Positions 36,270 to 46,469 of a stretch of DNA of 64,000 nucleotides are shown one piece after another. Position numbers and translations under genes: made by a program. Each line of letters opens with the position of its first letter. Position 1 is the stretch's first letter. Source of the stretch: Candidatus Providencia siddallii (lineage in GTDB: Bacteria > Pseudomonadota > Gammaproteobacteria > Enterobacterales > Enterobacteriaceae); NCBI GenBank assembly GCA_001457715.1, contig CVRF01000002.1, positions 1 through 64,000 on the forward strand. The letters are read 5' to 3'. The notes under the pieces were generated by a model. The model did no database searches, was not told the DNA's origin, and saw nothing but the letters and a program-made list of their open reading frames with translations.

Positions 36270-36282
36270 GTAATAATATAAT
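36270..36282. promoter_or_regulatory. Possible Zur operator between znuA and znuC
   Basis: The 59-base divergent region contains GTAATAATATAAT, matching 10 of 12 fixed positions of the gammaproteobacterial Zur core GTTATANTATAAC from my memory of that consensus. It overlaps the place where E. coli has its Zur box. A TATAAT lies beside it at 36258-36263. The match is weakened by the AT-rich background, and whether zur is kept cannot be seen here. Confidence 0.35.
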
Positions 36283-36303
36283 TAATATTATAAGGAAACT
36301 AAT

Positions 36304-37257
36304 ATGATATATAAATTTAGATGTTTTATTTGTAAACTTTTTTTTTATTCTATTATATCTTCTATAATAAATTCAACAATTTTGTTTATTGCACAAGCTG
36401 ATATAGTAACGTCGATTCGACCGTTAGCTTTTATTATTGCTGGAGTAGCTGATGGTGTCTCTAATATTCAGATTTTAATTCCAGATGGTTCATCACCGCA
36501 TGATTATTCGCTTAAACTAAGTGATTTTAAAAAAATTAAACAAGCAGATTTAGTAGTATTTATCGGACCTGATATGGAATTTTTTTTAAAAAATATTAAT
36601 AAATTATTACCAGCAAAAAAACAATTAGTTTTATCAGAAGAAATTAATATTAAACGATTATTATTATCTAGTTTTAGTAAAAAACCTGAGTTTAATCATA
36701 TTAGTGATTATAGTAACGAAAATCATTACAAACATCATCATTCTGAATATAATATGCATATATGGCTTTCTCCAAAAATAGCAAATATTGCAGCACATAA
36801 TATTTATAATCGTCTGATAAAAATTTATCCAAAACAAAAACAAAAATTAATTTTAAATCTTTATAATTTTAAAAAAAATATAACACAAAACGATAAGAAA
36901 ATTACAAATATTTTAAAATCATCAAAAAATAAAGGTTATTATGTTTTTCACGATGCTTATAATTATTTTGAAAAATACTATATGTTATCTCCATTAGGTT
37001 ATTTTACAATAAATCCTGAAATACAACCAGGAGCTAAAAAATTATATGAAATAAAAACTCAACTTATAAAAAATAAAGTGAAATGCATATTTTTAGAGCC
37101 TCAATTCAAACCTAATGTTATTAATACTATATCTCGTAATACAAAAGTTAATTTTGGTACATTAGATCCACTTGGTGTTGGAATAGAAATAAGACAAGAT
37201 AGTTATATGAAATTTTTGGTAAAATTATCAGAACAGTATGCTAGTTGTTTAAATTGA
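36304..37257 (+). CDS. znuA: Periplasmic zinc-binding protein ZnuA
   Basis: Captures zinc and delivers it to ZnuBC. It has 317 residues (E. coli 310). A long signal peptide reaches about residue 35 (cut near FIAQA). The first metal His lies in DGSSPHDYSL, followed by a His-rich loop ENHYKHHHSEYNMHIW, shorter than the His/Asp-rich loop of E. coli. FHDAYNYFEKYY and the Glu/Asp-containing C-terminal segment complete the site. AAGGA at 36291-36295 precedes the ATG. It ends in TGA after ASCLN, where E. coli ends ASCLKGD, with TAA two codons later. Confidence 0.96.
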   Translation: MIYKFRCFICKLFFYSIISSIINSTILFIAQADIVTSIRPLAFIIAGVADGVSNIQILIPDGSSPHDYSLKLSDFKKIKQADLVVFIGPDMEFFLKNINKLLPAKKQLVLSEEINIKRLLLSSFSKKPEFNHISDYSNENHYKHHHSEYNMHIWLSPKIANIAAHNIYNRLIKIYPKQKQKLILNLYNFKKNITQNDKKITNILKSSKNKGYYVFHDAYNYFEKYYMLSPLGYFTINPEIQPGAKKLYEIKTQLIKNKVKCIFLEPQFKPNVINTISRNTKVNFGTLDPLGVGIEIRQDSYMKFLVKLSEQYASCLN

Positions 37258-37715
37258 ATATAATAGAGAATTTAAAAATTATTAATAATTTATTTATATG
37301 ATTAATTACGACTGTTATAATTTAACAGTCGATTTTATTTTTATTTATAAAAAATATAATTTAAATTATTTTTATAAAAAATAATTTAATATTAATGTGA
37401 ATGAATTTTTAGTTTTAAAAAAATAAATTCTCTTATAAAAAATTATACTTAATTTTTATTAAAATTAATATAACTATAACTAGTATTCGTTTTTTTATTG
37501 AAAAATACAAATAAAAATTTTTATATAATTAGAATAATTTATAAATTTAAAGTTATTTTTTTTGTATTTAAAAATTAATAAATTAAGTTTGTATATTAAC
37601 TATAAGTTAATATAAATTATTAAAAAATAATTTTAAATTTGAATAAATTATTTTTTTAAATATTTTGTTAAAAACGATAAATAGATAAATATATATTATT
37701 TATTTTATAAATAAA
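37258..37715. other. Convergent spacer between znuA and pykA
   Basis: E. coli has mepM and lpxM between znuA and pykA; neither leaves a readable trace in these 458 bases. The terminator at 37309-37345 is the only feature seen. Confidence 0.6.
37309..37345 (+). terminator. Rho-independent terminator of znuA
   Basis: Perfect 9-bp stem CGACTGTTA / TAACAGTCG with a 5-base loop (37309-37331), followed by ATTTTATTTTTATTT. It lies 52 bases after the znuA stop. One of the clearest intrinsic terminators in the window. Confidence 0.85.
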
Positions 37716-39152
37716 TTATTTCACTTCTAATATACGACATGTATTAGTACTACCTATTGTTCCCATTAGATCCCCCTGAGTAACTAATACTAAATCATTT
37801 GTTATTAAATAACCGCTATTACGTAATTTAGTTATTGCTTCATTAGCAGCTGTGATACCATCATTACGAATGTTACAATGTATAGGAGTAACACCTCGAT
37901 ATAGAGCACATTGATTTAATGTTTTATTATGACGTGAAATTGCAAATATAGGTAATTCAGAGCTAATGCGAGACATCATTCTAACTGTACGTCCTGATTC
38001 TGTCATTGCTATGATAGCTTTAATATTCTTGAGATGATTGGCTGTATACATTGTTGCCATTGCAATAGCTTCTTCAGTGCTTTTAAATAGATAATCTAAA
38101 CTATGTTTTTCAGTTAAATCTGGTATTTTTTCTGCACCAAAACATACTTTAGACATCGCTTTTACTGTTTCAGATGGATATTGACCAGTTGCAGTTTCTG
38201 CTGATAACATAACAGCATCTGTACCATCAAGTACAGCATTAGCAACATCCATAACTTCAGCTCTAGTCGGCATTGGATTTGTTGTCATTGATTCCATCAT
38301 TTGAGTTGCAGTTATAACAACACGGTTTAATTGACGTGCCCGGCGAATTATTTTTTTTTGCATAGCAATTAATTCAGCGTCTCCTATTTCAATACCTAAA
38401 TCTCCGCGTGCTATCATTATAGCGTCAGAGGCTAAAATTACTTCATCTATTATTTTATCGTTTGCTACTGCTTCTGCTCTTTCAATTTTTGCTATAATTT
38501 GACATTTACAACCAGATTTATATGCTAAATTTCGAGTATAATATAGATCTTCTGCAGAACGAGGAAAAGATACAGCTAAGTAATCAACATCAATTTTTGC
38601 TGCTATTTTTATATCTTCTATATCTTTATTTGTTAATAAATTAGCAGATAAACCTCCACCAAATTTATTAATTCCTTTATTATTGGATAATTCTCCACCA
38701 ACTATAACGTTAGTTAAAATTTGAAAATCATGTATTTCACGTACTTTTAATTGTATACGACCATCATCAAGTAATAAAATATCATTTGGAAAAATATCAG
38801 AAGTTAGATTTATGTAGTTAACTCCTATTCTTTTTTGATTGCCAACTTCTTTTGTTTTAGTGTCTAAAATAAATTCATCATTAATTTTGAGAAAAATTTT
38901 ACCTTTTTCAAATGTAGAAATTCTTATTTTTGGTCCTTGTAAATCACCTATTATAGCGATATGTTTTTTTAAATCCGCCGCTATTTTACGTGCTTTATTT
39001 GCACGTTCAATATGATCAGATGAAGCACCATGAGAAAAATTAAGTCTAATAACGTTAGCACCGTTATTAATAATTTTTTCTATGTTGTGATTACTATCAG
39101 TGGCAGGCCCAAGAGTTGTAATAATTTTTGTTCTTCTGAATCTTTTTAACAT
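37716..39152 (-). CDS. pykA: Pyruvate kinase II
   Basis: Converts phosphoenolpyruvate and ADP to pyruvate and ATP. It has 478 residues (E. coli PykA 480). [20 protein letters not shown] and [15 protein letters not shown] are at the N-terminus. [11 protein letters not shown], the metal-binding [16 protein letters not shown], and [20 protein letters not shown] follow. The C-terminal allosteric domain is kept ([16 protein letters not shown]). The start [10 protein letters not shown] and the length fit PykA rather than PykF. AAGGA precedes the ATG. hexR and zwf, next to pykA in E. coli, are absent. Confidence 0.97.
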   Translation of the reverse strand: MLKRFRRTKIITTLGPATDSNHNIEKIINNGANVIRLNFSHGASSDHIERANKARKIAADLKKHIAIIGDLQGPKIRISTFEKGKIFLKINDEFILDTKTKEVGNQKRIGVNYINLTSDIFPNDILLLDDGRIQLKVREIHDFQILTNVIVGGELSNNKGINKFGGGLSANLLTNKDIEDIKIAAKIDVDYLAVSFPRSAEDLYYTRNLAYKSGCKCQIIAKIERAEAVANDKIIDEVILASDAIMIARGDLGIEIGDAELIAMQKKIIRRARQLNRVVITATQMMESMTTNPMPTRAEVMDVANAVLDGTDAVMLSAETATGQYPSETVKAMSKVCFGAEKIPDLTEKHSLDYLFKSTEEAIAMATMYTANHLKNIKAIIAMTESGRTVRMMSRISSELPIFAISRHNKTLNQCALYRGVTPIHCNIRNDGITAANEAITKLRNSGYLITNDLVLVTQGDLMGTIGSTNTCRILEVK

Positions 39153-39699
39153 ATATTATTCCTTAAGAATATTACTTTTATATGAATATAAATATATTTT
39201 TTGATTTTAATTCTTTAGTATGTTTAAAAATTGCTTAATAAATAGTTAGTGGTGAAATATTCATATATAATTTATTATAGTATTATTAAATATATTTTGT
39301 ATTACATATAAAATTTATATTTTTTAAAATTTTAAAAAAAATAAATATGAAATATAAAAAATTTTTTGATAAAAATATATTTTATATAGAATATATTTTT
39401 GTATAATAAATAAAAAAAATTAATTTATTTAAAAATAATTTTTTATTAAAAATAAATATTAAGTTTTTATGATATAATATTTTTTGAAAAAAAAACAATA
39501 ACTTTAAACATTAATAATAACATTATCAATGTTTAATTATGAGAAAAATCTGTTTTTTATTAATAAAATTCTGATTTTTTTATAAAAATATTTTTAATTT
39601 TAATTAAGAATTAATAATTTATAATTATCATAATTAAAAATTATATTTTATAATATAATAAAATATAATTTTTGTTTTATATTAAATTATGGTTATAGT
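39153..39699. other. Divergent spacer between pykA and tsaB
   Basis: About 550 bases between divergent genes; zwf/edd-region genes of E. coli would lie here. No frame, RNA gene or remnant seen. Confidence 0.6.
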
Positions 39700-40371
39700 A
39701 TGTCAAAACGATTTCTTTCTATCGATACTTCCACAGATGCTTGTTCAGTAGCCTTAATAGATAATAATAGAATTATTTCAAGATTTGCTATCTCTTTTCG
39801 TAAACATGAACAAAAAATTTTACCAATGGTTGAGGAAGTTTTATCTCAAGTAAAAATAACTTTATCTCAATTAGATGCGTTAATTTTTAACAAAGGTCCT
39901 GGAAGTTTCACTGGTGTTCGTGTTGGTATAGGTGTATCACAAGGACTTGCACTTGGAGCTAATTTACCTTTAATTGGTGTTTCATCGTTGATGACGCTTG
40001 CTGAAGGTGCTTATCGTGTTACTGGTCAATCGAAAATTTTAACAATAATTAATGCTAGTGCGTCTAAAGTTTATTATGCACAGTATGAACGTGATAAGAA
40101 TGGAATATGGTTAGGTGAAGAAACAGAAGTTTTACTTACTGAAGAGTGTGTTAAAATAAAACTTATTTCTTTAAGTGGTTTATGGAGTTATGCCGGGAAT
40201 TGCTGGCTTACTTATCAAAAATTTTTTAAAAATAATCCATTTATTAAAAATAGTAAAATTATATTATCAAATGCACAAGATATGTTACCAATTGCAAATA
40301 ATTTATGGTCTCAAGGTAAAATTATAAAGATTGAAAATGCAAAAGCAACTTATTTATGTAATATAATATAA
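39700..40371 (+). CDS. tsaB: tRNA threonylcarbamoyladenosine biosynthesis protein TsaB
   Basis: Partner of TsaD in making t6A37 in ANN-decoding tRNAs. It has 223 residues (E. coli 231). The ASKHA-fold N-terminus MSKRFLSIDTSTDACSVALI and the motif GPGSFTGVRVGIGVSQGLAL are near-identical to E. coli. GVSSLMTLAEGA follows. The C-terminal third is Lys/Asn-rich and slightly short. No obvious ribosome-binding site before the ATG. Essential in E. coli, so likely functional. tsaC, tsaD and tsaE are not in this window. Confidence 0.96.
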   Translation: MSKRFLSIDTSTDACSVALIDNNRIISRFAISFRKHEQKILPMVEEVLSQVKITLSQLDALIFNKGPGSFTGVRVGIGVSQGLALGANLPLIGVSSLMTLAEGAYRVTGQSKILTIINASASKVYYAQYERDKNGIWLGEETEVLLTEECVKIKLISLSGLWSYAGNCWLTYQKFFKNNPFIKNSKIILSNAQDMLPIANNLWSQGKIIKIENAKATYLCNII

Positions 40372-41049
40372 TTAAAATATTATGTGTTATTAATACTGTT
40401 AATAATTTTTATTTAGTATTTTATTTAAAAAATTCAATTGTTTATTTATAAAAAATATTTAAACGGATATTTGTCGTTATTTTATATAATATATTTTTTA
40501 CATATGAGTTTTTATGAAATTATATAAAAATTATTAGATTAATCTAAATGAAAATATATTTTTTATATGTAATTTTGTATAAAAAATATTTATAAGTATA
40601 AATTTAATTTTTATTATGTTTATAATTTTATATTATATTCTAGTTAATTATATATAATATATAATAATTAATATATAATTATTGTAAATAAAATTTTATT
40701 TGTTAAATCTTTTAAAGATTATTTGTTTATTGGTTTAATAGATGAATTCTTAATAAAGATAAAATAATATATTAAATTTAATTTATAAACACATATAATA
40801 TATTAATTATTTTAATATATATAAAATAGTGATTTATTTAAATTAATATTTAAACTGAATTCTAATAGACATAATATATTACGATATAATTAAATAATTA
40901 TATTTAATATATATAAAGTAAATATTTATATAATATATAAATATTTAAATATTAATTTTATTGTTTAGTATTTATAAAAATAAATTTTATTTTTATATAA
41001 AATAAAATTTATATATATTAAAATATATAGTTATTTAAGGAATAAAAAA
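40372..41049. other. AT-rich spacer between tsaB and the transglycosylase gene
   Basis: About 680 bases; joins regions not adjacent in E. coli. No frame or remnant seen. An AAGGAA ribosome-binding site for the next gene is at its right edge. Confidence 0.6.
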
Positions 41050-42099
41050 ATGAAATTTAATATATATGTAATTATTATTAATTTAATGCTTTTAGGTTGT
41101 ACAACGAAAAAAATAGATAATAACAAAATATTAAATATAAAAAATTCAATGAAATTAGATAAAGTTTTTCCGTATAACGAAAGAAGTTATTCTCAATATT
41201 ATTTATATGTAGATTTTTTAAAAGAACTTGCGATATCTAAAGGAATTTCACAATCAACAATTGATCGGAGTTTTACTAATGTTAAATATATTGAAAGTAC
41301 GGTAAAAAGTGATAAAGGACAATATGAAAAAAAAAAATCAGGAACTTTAACAGATTATTTAAAAAAAGTTTTATCTGAATCACGTATTAGATTTGCTATT
41401 AAGAAATATTTAGAAAATAAATATATAATTGATTCTATTAGTAAAATGTATGGTGTTCCACAACAGTATATTTTATCTTTATGGGGGTTAGAAAGTGATT
41501 TTGGACGATATCAAGGGGAAGAGGATGTAATTTCTGCTTTAATAACACTTTCATTTGAAGGTCGCCGTGAATCTTTTTTTGTTAAACAATTATTTTCCGC
41601 TCTTGAAATAATAGATAAAGAGTATGTTTCAAAAGATTTTAAATTAAACGGATCTTGGGCTGGAGCAATGGGACAAGTACAGTTTATGCCAACTTCTTAT
41701 TTATTTTATGCAGTAGATGGTGATGGTGATGGTAAAATAGATATATGGAATAATAAATCTGATATTTTTTCTTCTATTGCTAATTATTTAGCAATTAAAG
41801 GTTGGGATTCTCAATTTTCTTGGGGGTGTCAAGTTTCAGTATCACCGTCTTTTAATTTAAAATCTGAAGATTTAAAGAAAGGAAAAACAGTTAATGAATG
41901 GAAGCAATTAGGCGTTAAAATCCCTTTATTTATAAAATTACCTTCAAATTTAAAAACATGGATTGTGATTGTAAATGATTTAGAGAAAAAAATATATTTG
42001 GTTACAAAAAATTTTTATTCAATTATGAATTGGAATAATTCATATTATTTCGCATTAAGTGTTTGCATAATGTCTGATATTATTTTAAATAATTTATAA
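41050..42099 (+). CDS. MltB-like lytic murein transglycosylase lipoprotein
   Basis: Peptidoglycan-cleaving lytic transglycosylase of glycoside hydrolase family 103. It has 349 residues. The signal peptide ends in lipobox LLGC near residue 17, so it is an outer-membrane lipoprotein. The catalytic Glu is in LWGLESDFGR, and SWAGAMGQVQFMPTSYLFYA matches the family core. An Asp-rich loop VDGDGDGKIDIW resembles the MltB calcium-binding loop, and IANYLAIKGW follows. The motif spellings look closer to the MltB_2 subgroup than to classical E. coli MltB (GVETRWGR, AGAMGYGQFMP). The gene is preceded by AAGGAA. No operon partner. Confidence 0.88.
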   Translation: MKFNIYVIIINLMLLGCTTKKIDNNKILNIKNSMKLDKVFPYNERSYSQYYLYVDFLKELAISKGISQSTIDRSFTNVKYIESTVKSDKGQYEKKKSGTLTDYLKKVLSESRIRFAIKKYLENKYIIDSISKMYGVPQQYILSLWGLESDFGRYQGEEDVISALITLSFEGRRESFFVKQLFSALEIIDKEYVSKDFKLNGSWAGAMGQVQFMPTSYLFYAVDGDGDGKIDIWNNKSDIFSSIANYLAIKGWDSQFSWGCQVSVSPSFNLKSEDLKKGKTVNEWKQLGVKIPLFIKLPSNLKTWIVIVNDLEKKIYLVTKNFYSIMNWNNSYYFALSVCIMSDIILNNL

Positions 42100-42639
42100 T
42101 TTTAATATTTACTATAATTAAGTATTTTAAAATTTAAATTTTTATTTTAATTAAGTAATTATATTTTATAATTTAATTTAGTATTAATAGCGTTGTTTAT
42201 AAAATTTTTAATAGATAGCAAAACACAAAATGATGTCATAGTACTTTAAAGTGAAAATATTAACTTATTATTTTATTAATAAATTTTGATTTAGATAATA
42301 ATATTATTTAATTTTTGAATTATTTTAATATAATATATAAAATATTTTATATATATTATATAATTATATATAAAAATAAAAAAGATAAATTAGTATTTTT
42401 TCTTTTAAAAAAAAATAGTTATGTAATATCAAGTTTTAAATAAATTTAAATATAAAAATTTTCAATTAAATTTAATTTAATTGAAAATCAATAAATTTAT
42501 GTTATGATATAAATCATATATAAAATATAAAATTAGTTATATTTAAATTTCATGTATTATTGTTTGATTAAAAATAAAATCTAATTTAAGTATTTTTAAA
42601 AAGTATTGTGATTTAAGAGGTTAAAAAAATAAAATAAAT
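42100..42639. other. AT-rich spacer upstream of hrpA
   Basis: About 530 bases with no frame. It contains a 13-bp inverted repeat with a 5-base loop at 42458-42488 (ATTTTCAATTAAA and its complement) without a clear T tail. AAGAGG at 42615-42620 is the probable ribosome-binding site of hrpA. Remnants of HrpA's missing N-terminal 50 or so residues were sought and not recognised. Confidence 0.55.
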
Positions 42640-45600
42640 ATTAAGTTAGATAAACAAATAGTTTCTGAAAAAAATTTAAATTTTAAAAAAAAATTATGTC
42701 AAAGTGTTTTACCTATTGATCAGAAAAAAAAAATAATCATAGATTTAATTAAAAATAATCAAGTGGTTATTATTACAGGTGATACAGGTTCAGGTAAGAC
42801 AACTCAAATACCTAGGTTTTGTTTAGAAATAGGTAGAGGTGTAAATGGTATAATTGGTCATACTCAACCTAGACGTTTAGCTACTTGTTCTGTTGCGGAA
42901 TATCTAGCTAAAAAATTAAATTGTAAATTAGGTACAAATGTTGGATATAAAATTCGTTTTGACGATAAAACAAGTGAAAATACTCAAATAAAACTTATGA
43001 CAGATGGTATCTTATTGTCTGAGTTAAAAAAAGATAAATTATTGTTGAAGTATGATACGATTATAATAGATGAAGCTCATGAAAGAAGTTTAAATATTGA
43101 TTTTATTTTAGGATATTTGCGTCAAATTTTATTAAAACGACATGATTTAAAAGTAATAATAACCTCAGCAACAATTGATCCAGAAAGTTTTTCTCATCAT
43201 TTTTTTAATGCTCCGATTATTGATGTTTCTAATAGGGTTTATCATATTGAAACACGATATCGTGCAATTATTAATAATAAAACTAAAAAACTATTTAATC
43301 AGGTTAATGCTATTATTAATGCTATAAATGAGTTAACTATTGAAGATAGTGGGAATATTCTAGTTTTTATGAGTGGTGAGCGTGAAATTTTTGTAGCTTT
43401 TAATATGTTATCTAAGTTACAATTATATAATACGGAGATTTTACCTTTATTTTCATCTCTTTCAAATTATGAACAAAATAAAATTTTTTTACAAAATTTT
43501 AAAAGAAAGATAATATTATCAACTAATATTGCTGAAACATCAATAACAATACCTGGTATTAAACATGTTATTGACACAGGTTACGCACGTATTAATCGTT
43601 ATATTTCTCGTACTAAAATAAATAAATTAGAAATTGAGACTATTTCTCAAGCATCTGCAAATCAAAGAAAAGGAAGATGTGGTCGGTTATCTAATGGAAT
43701 ATGCATTCGTTTATATTCAGAAAAAGATTTTTTTTCTCGTTCTAAATTTACTGATCCAGAATATTTAAGAACTAATTTAGCGTCAGTAATTTTACAGATA
43801 ATTTATATAGGTTTTAATGATATTACAAAATTTCCATTTATTGAAGCTCCTGATAAAAAAGCAATACAAGATGGTATAAAACATTTAGAAGAATTAAATG
43901 CTATTAAATCTAAACAAAATATAAATAATGGTTATCAATTAACCAGTATTGGAGAGGCGTTAGTTGAATTTCCTATTGAACCTAGATTTGCTCGTATTAT
44001 AATAGAAGCAAAAAAATACAATGCATTGCATGAAATAATTATTATTGTTTCTGCGCTTTCAATTAAAGATCCAAGAGAAAGTATATTATATAAACAAAAG
44101 ATTTCATATGAAAAACACAGGCGTTTTCATGATAAAAAATCTGATTTTTTATCATTTTTAAATCTTTGGAATTTTTTAAAAGAAAATCAAGATAATTTAT
44201 CAAATATAGAATTTAAAGAGTTATGTAAAAAAAATTTTTTAAATTATCTGTTAATTTGTGAGTGGCAAAATTTATATTTAAAATTAAAGCAAATTATAGA
44301 AGAACAAGGAATTAAGGTTAATAATATACAAGCTAGTTATCATGATATTCATATATCATTATTAGTTGGTTTTCTTTCGTGTATTGCTAAAAAAAATATT
44401 AATAAATTTGAATTTATTGGGATAAGGAATATACGCTTTATAATTTTTCCTGGTTCTGTTTTATCTAAAAAATCACCGAAGTGGATTGTTGTATCTGAAA
44501 TTTTTAAAACATCAAGGTTGTGGGGAAAATTCGCTGCATTAATACAACCAGAATGGATTGAACCGTTAGCTAAACATTTAATTAAAAAATCTTATAGTAA
44601 TCCACACTGGTCTAAATTAAAAAAAACTGTGGTTGCCTTGGAGAAGGTTTCTTTATATGGTTTAGATATTATAGAATCAAGATTAGTTGATTATAGTAAT
44701 ATAGAACCAATATTATGTCGTGAATTATTTATTAAACATGCTTTAATTTATGCTGAATTTGATTTTGATTATGTTTTTTTAAAAAAAAATTTAGAATTAA
44801 TATCTGAAGTTAAGGAATTAGAAAATAAATTACGAAGTAAAAATATTTTGATTAGCGATAAAGATTTATTTAATTTTTATGATCAGAATATTCCTAAAAA
44901 TATTATTTCATTATTTGATTTTGATCAATGGTGGAAAATAATATCAGAAAAAAATCCAGATTTATTGAATTTTAAAAAAAATATGCTTATAAAAAAAGGA
45001 ATAATTAATTTATCAACGATAAATTACCCTAATTATTGGCAACAGGAGAATTTAATTTTCAAGATTACTTATAAATTTAAGCCTGGTGATATTTGTGATG
45101 GAATAAGTGTACACATTCCATTAATTATTTTAAATCAAGTTAAAAATATTGGTTTTGATTGGTTAGTTCCTTGTTTAAGATATGAACTTATTGTTACTTT
45201 AATAAAATTATTACCAAAATATGCTCGCTGTCATTTTAGTCAAGTATCAAAGTATGCTTCTGTTTTTATTGAAAAATATTCCTCTATAGAAGGTAAAGTT
45301 TTAGATAAATTAGAATTTGAGTTCTATCAAATGACTGGTATAAAAATAAATAGAAAAAATTGGAGATTAGATAAGTTGCCTATGCATTTAAAAATTACAT
45401 TTTGTATTATAGATTGTGAGAATAAAAAAATTATTGAAGGTAAAGATCTTACAATATTAAAAGATTCTTTAAAAGAAAAATTTAAAGAAATTATTTTTAA
45501 AACTATTAAATGTAATTTTATTAAAACAGGTTTATCTACATGGAATTTTGGTGATTTACAAAAATGTTATGAAGAAAAATATAATGATTTATTAATTAAA

Positions 45601-46389
45601 ATTTATCCAGCATTAATTGATGAAAAATTTAGTGTTGGAATTTGTATATTTTGCACAGAATTTGAACAAAAACAATCAATGTTAAAAGGAATACGTAGAT
45701 TATTATTATTGAGTATTCCAATTTTAGTAAAAAAAATACATAAAAAACCTTTATATAAATATAAGTTAGAAATGTATAACAATTACTATGATAGTACATC
45801 AGAATTAATTAATGATTGTATCTTATGTGGTATTAATGAATTAATCGAAAAATTCGGTGGTTTAGTTTGGACTGAAAAAGAATTTAAGAAATTACAAAAA
45901 TATGTAATAGAAGAATTAGATGAAATTGTTCTAAATATAAATTTTAATGTTGAAAAAATTTTAATGATTGCTTTTGTAATTAATAAAGAATTAAAAAAAT
46001 GTATTGATGTTTCAATGATATATGCTTTGTCAGATTTAAAAACACAGATATCTTATTTATTATTTAAAGGGTTTATAGCTAAGCATGGAAGTAAAAGGTT
46101 ATTTGATATCATTAGATATTTGAATGGAATAAAAATAAGATTGGAAAAATTATTTTTAAATTTAAATAACGATAAAATACAATTAGATAAAATATTGCAA
46201 GTACAAAATATGTGGCAGAAGTTGATTGATGGATGCAAGGAATCGCAAGAATTATTTTTTGATTTACAAGAAATCCGTTGGATGATTGAAGAGTTTAGAA
46301 TTAGTATTTTTGCTCAGAAATTAGGTACTAAGTATAGTATATCAGATAAAAGAATTATGAAAACAATAAAAAAAATAAATTGTAAATAA
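42640..46389 (+). CDS. hrpA: ATP-dependent RNA helicase HrpA (start uncertain)
   Basis: DEAH-box helicase linked to mRNA processing and rescue of stalled ribosomes. About 1250 codons against 1300 in E. coli. Motif I GDTGSGKTTQ, motif II IIIDEAHERSLN, motif III TSATIDPE and motif VI QRKGRCGR are intact. The HrpA-specific C-terminal region matches throughout, ending KEIRWMIEEFR-like. Homology (LPIDQKKKIIIDLIKNNQVV) runs upstream of the first GTG at 42763, yet no ATG, GTG or TTG exists back to the stop at 42622. I placed the start at an ATT (42640); ATA at 42634 is the alternative. AAGAGG lies at 42615-42620. Confidence 0.88.
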   Translation: MKLDKQIVSEKNLNFKKKLCQSVLPIDQKKKIIIDLIKNNQVVIITGDTGSGKTTQIPRFCLEIGRGVNGIIGHTQPRRLATCSVAEYLAKKLNCKLGTNVGYKIRFDDKTSENTQIKLMTDGILLSELKKDKLLLKYDTIIIDEAHERSLNIDFILGYLRQILLKRHDLKVIITSATIDPESFSHHFFNAPIIDVSNRVYHIETRYRAIINNKTKKLFNQVNAIINAINELTIEDSGNILVFMSGEREIFVAFNMLSKLQLYNTEILPLFSSLSNYEQNKIFLQNFKRKIILSTNIAETSITIPGIKHVIDTGYARINRYISRTKINKLEIETISQASANQRKGRCGRLSNGICIRLYSEKDFFSRSKFTDPEYLRTNLASVILQIIYIGFNDITKFPFIEAPDKKAIQDGIKHLEELNAIKSKQNINNGYQLTSIGEALVEFPIEPRFARIIIEAKKYNALHEIIIIVSALSIKDPRESILYKQKISYEKHRRFHDKKSDFLSFLNLWNFLKENQDNLSNIEFKELCKKNFLNYLLICEWQNLYLKLKQIIEEQGIKVNNIQASYHDIHISLLVGFLSCIAKKNINKFEFIGIRNIRFIIFPGSVLSKKSPKWIVVSEIFKTSRLWGKFAALIQPEWIEPLAKHLIKKSYSNPHWSKLKKTVVALEKVSLYGLDIIESRLVDYSNIEPILCRELFIKHALIYAEFDFDYVFLKKNLELISEVKELENKLRSKNILISDKDLFNFYDQNIPKNIISLFDFDQWWKIISEKNPDLLNFKKNMLIKKGIINLSTINYPNYWQQENLIFKITYKFKPGDICDGISVHIPLIILNQVKNIGFDWLVPCLRYELIVTLIKLLPKYARCHFSQVSKYASVFIEKYSSIEGKVLDKLEFEFYQMTGIKINRKNWRLDKLPMHLKITFCIIDCENKKIIEGKDLTILKDSLKEKFKEIIFKTIKCNFIKTGLSTWNFGDLQKCYEEKYNDLLIKIYPALIDEKFSVGICIFCTEFEQKQSMLKGIRRLLLLSIPILVKKIHKKPLYKYKLEMYNNYYDSTSELINDCILCGINELIEKFGGLVWTEKEFKKLQKYVIEELDEIVLNINFNVEKILMIAFVINKELKKCIDVSMIYALSDLKTQISYLLFKGFIAKHGSKRLFDIIRYLNGIKIRLEKLFLNLNNDKIQLDKILQVQNMWQKLIDGCKESQELFFDLQEIRWMIEEFRISIFAQKLGTKYSISDKRIMKTIKKINCK

Positions 46390-46469
46390 TTTAAGTAAAA
46401 TACTTTGAAATTAATTTAAATTACATAATTAAAATTGTATTAAATTTATGTTTTTACTTTATATAAAGT

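Noticed and set aside
42458-42488. 13-bp inverted repeat as terminator of the transglycosylase gene
   Set aside because: It is 360 bases past the stop, entirely A/T apart from one pair and lacks a T tail; such repeats arise easily in this composition.
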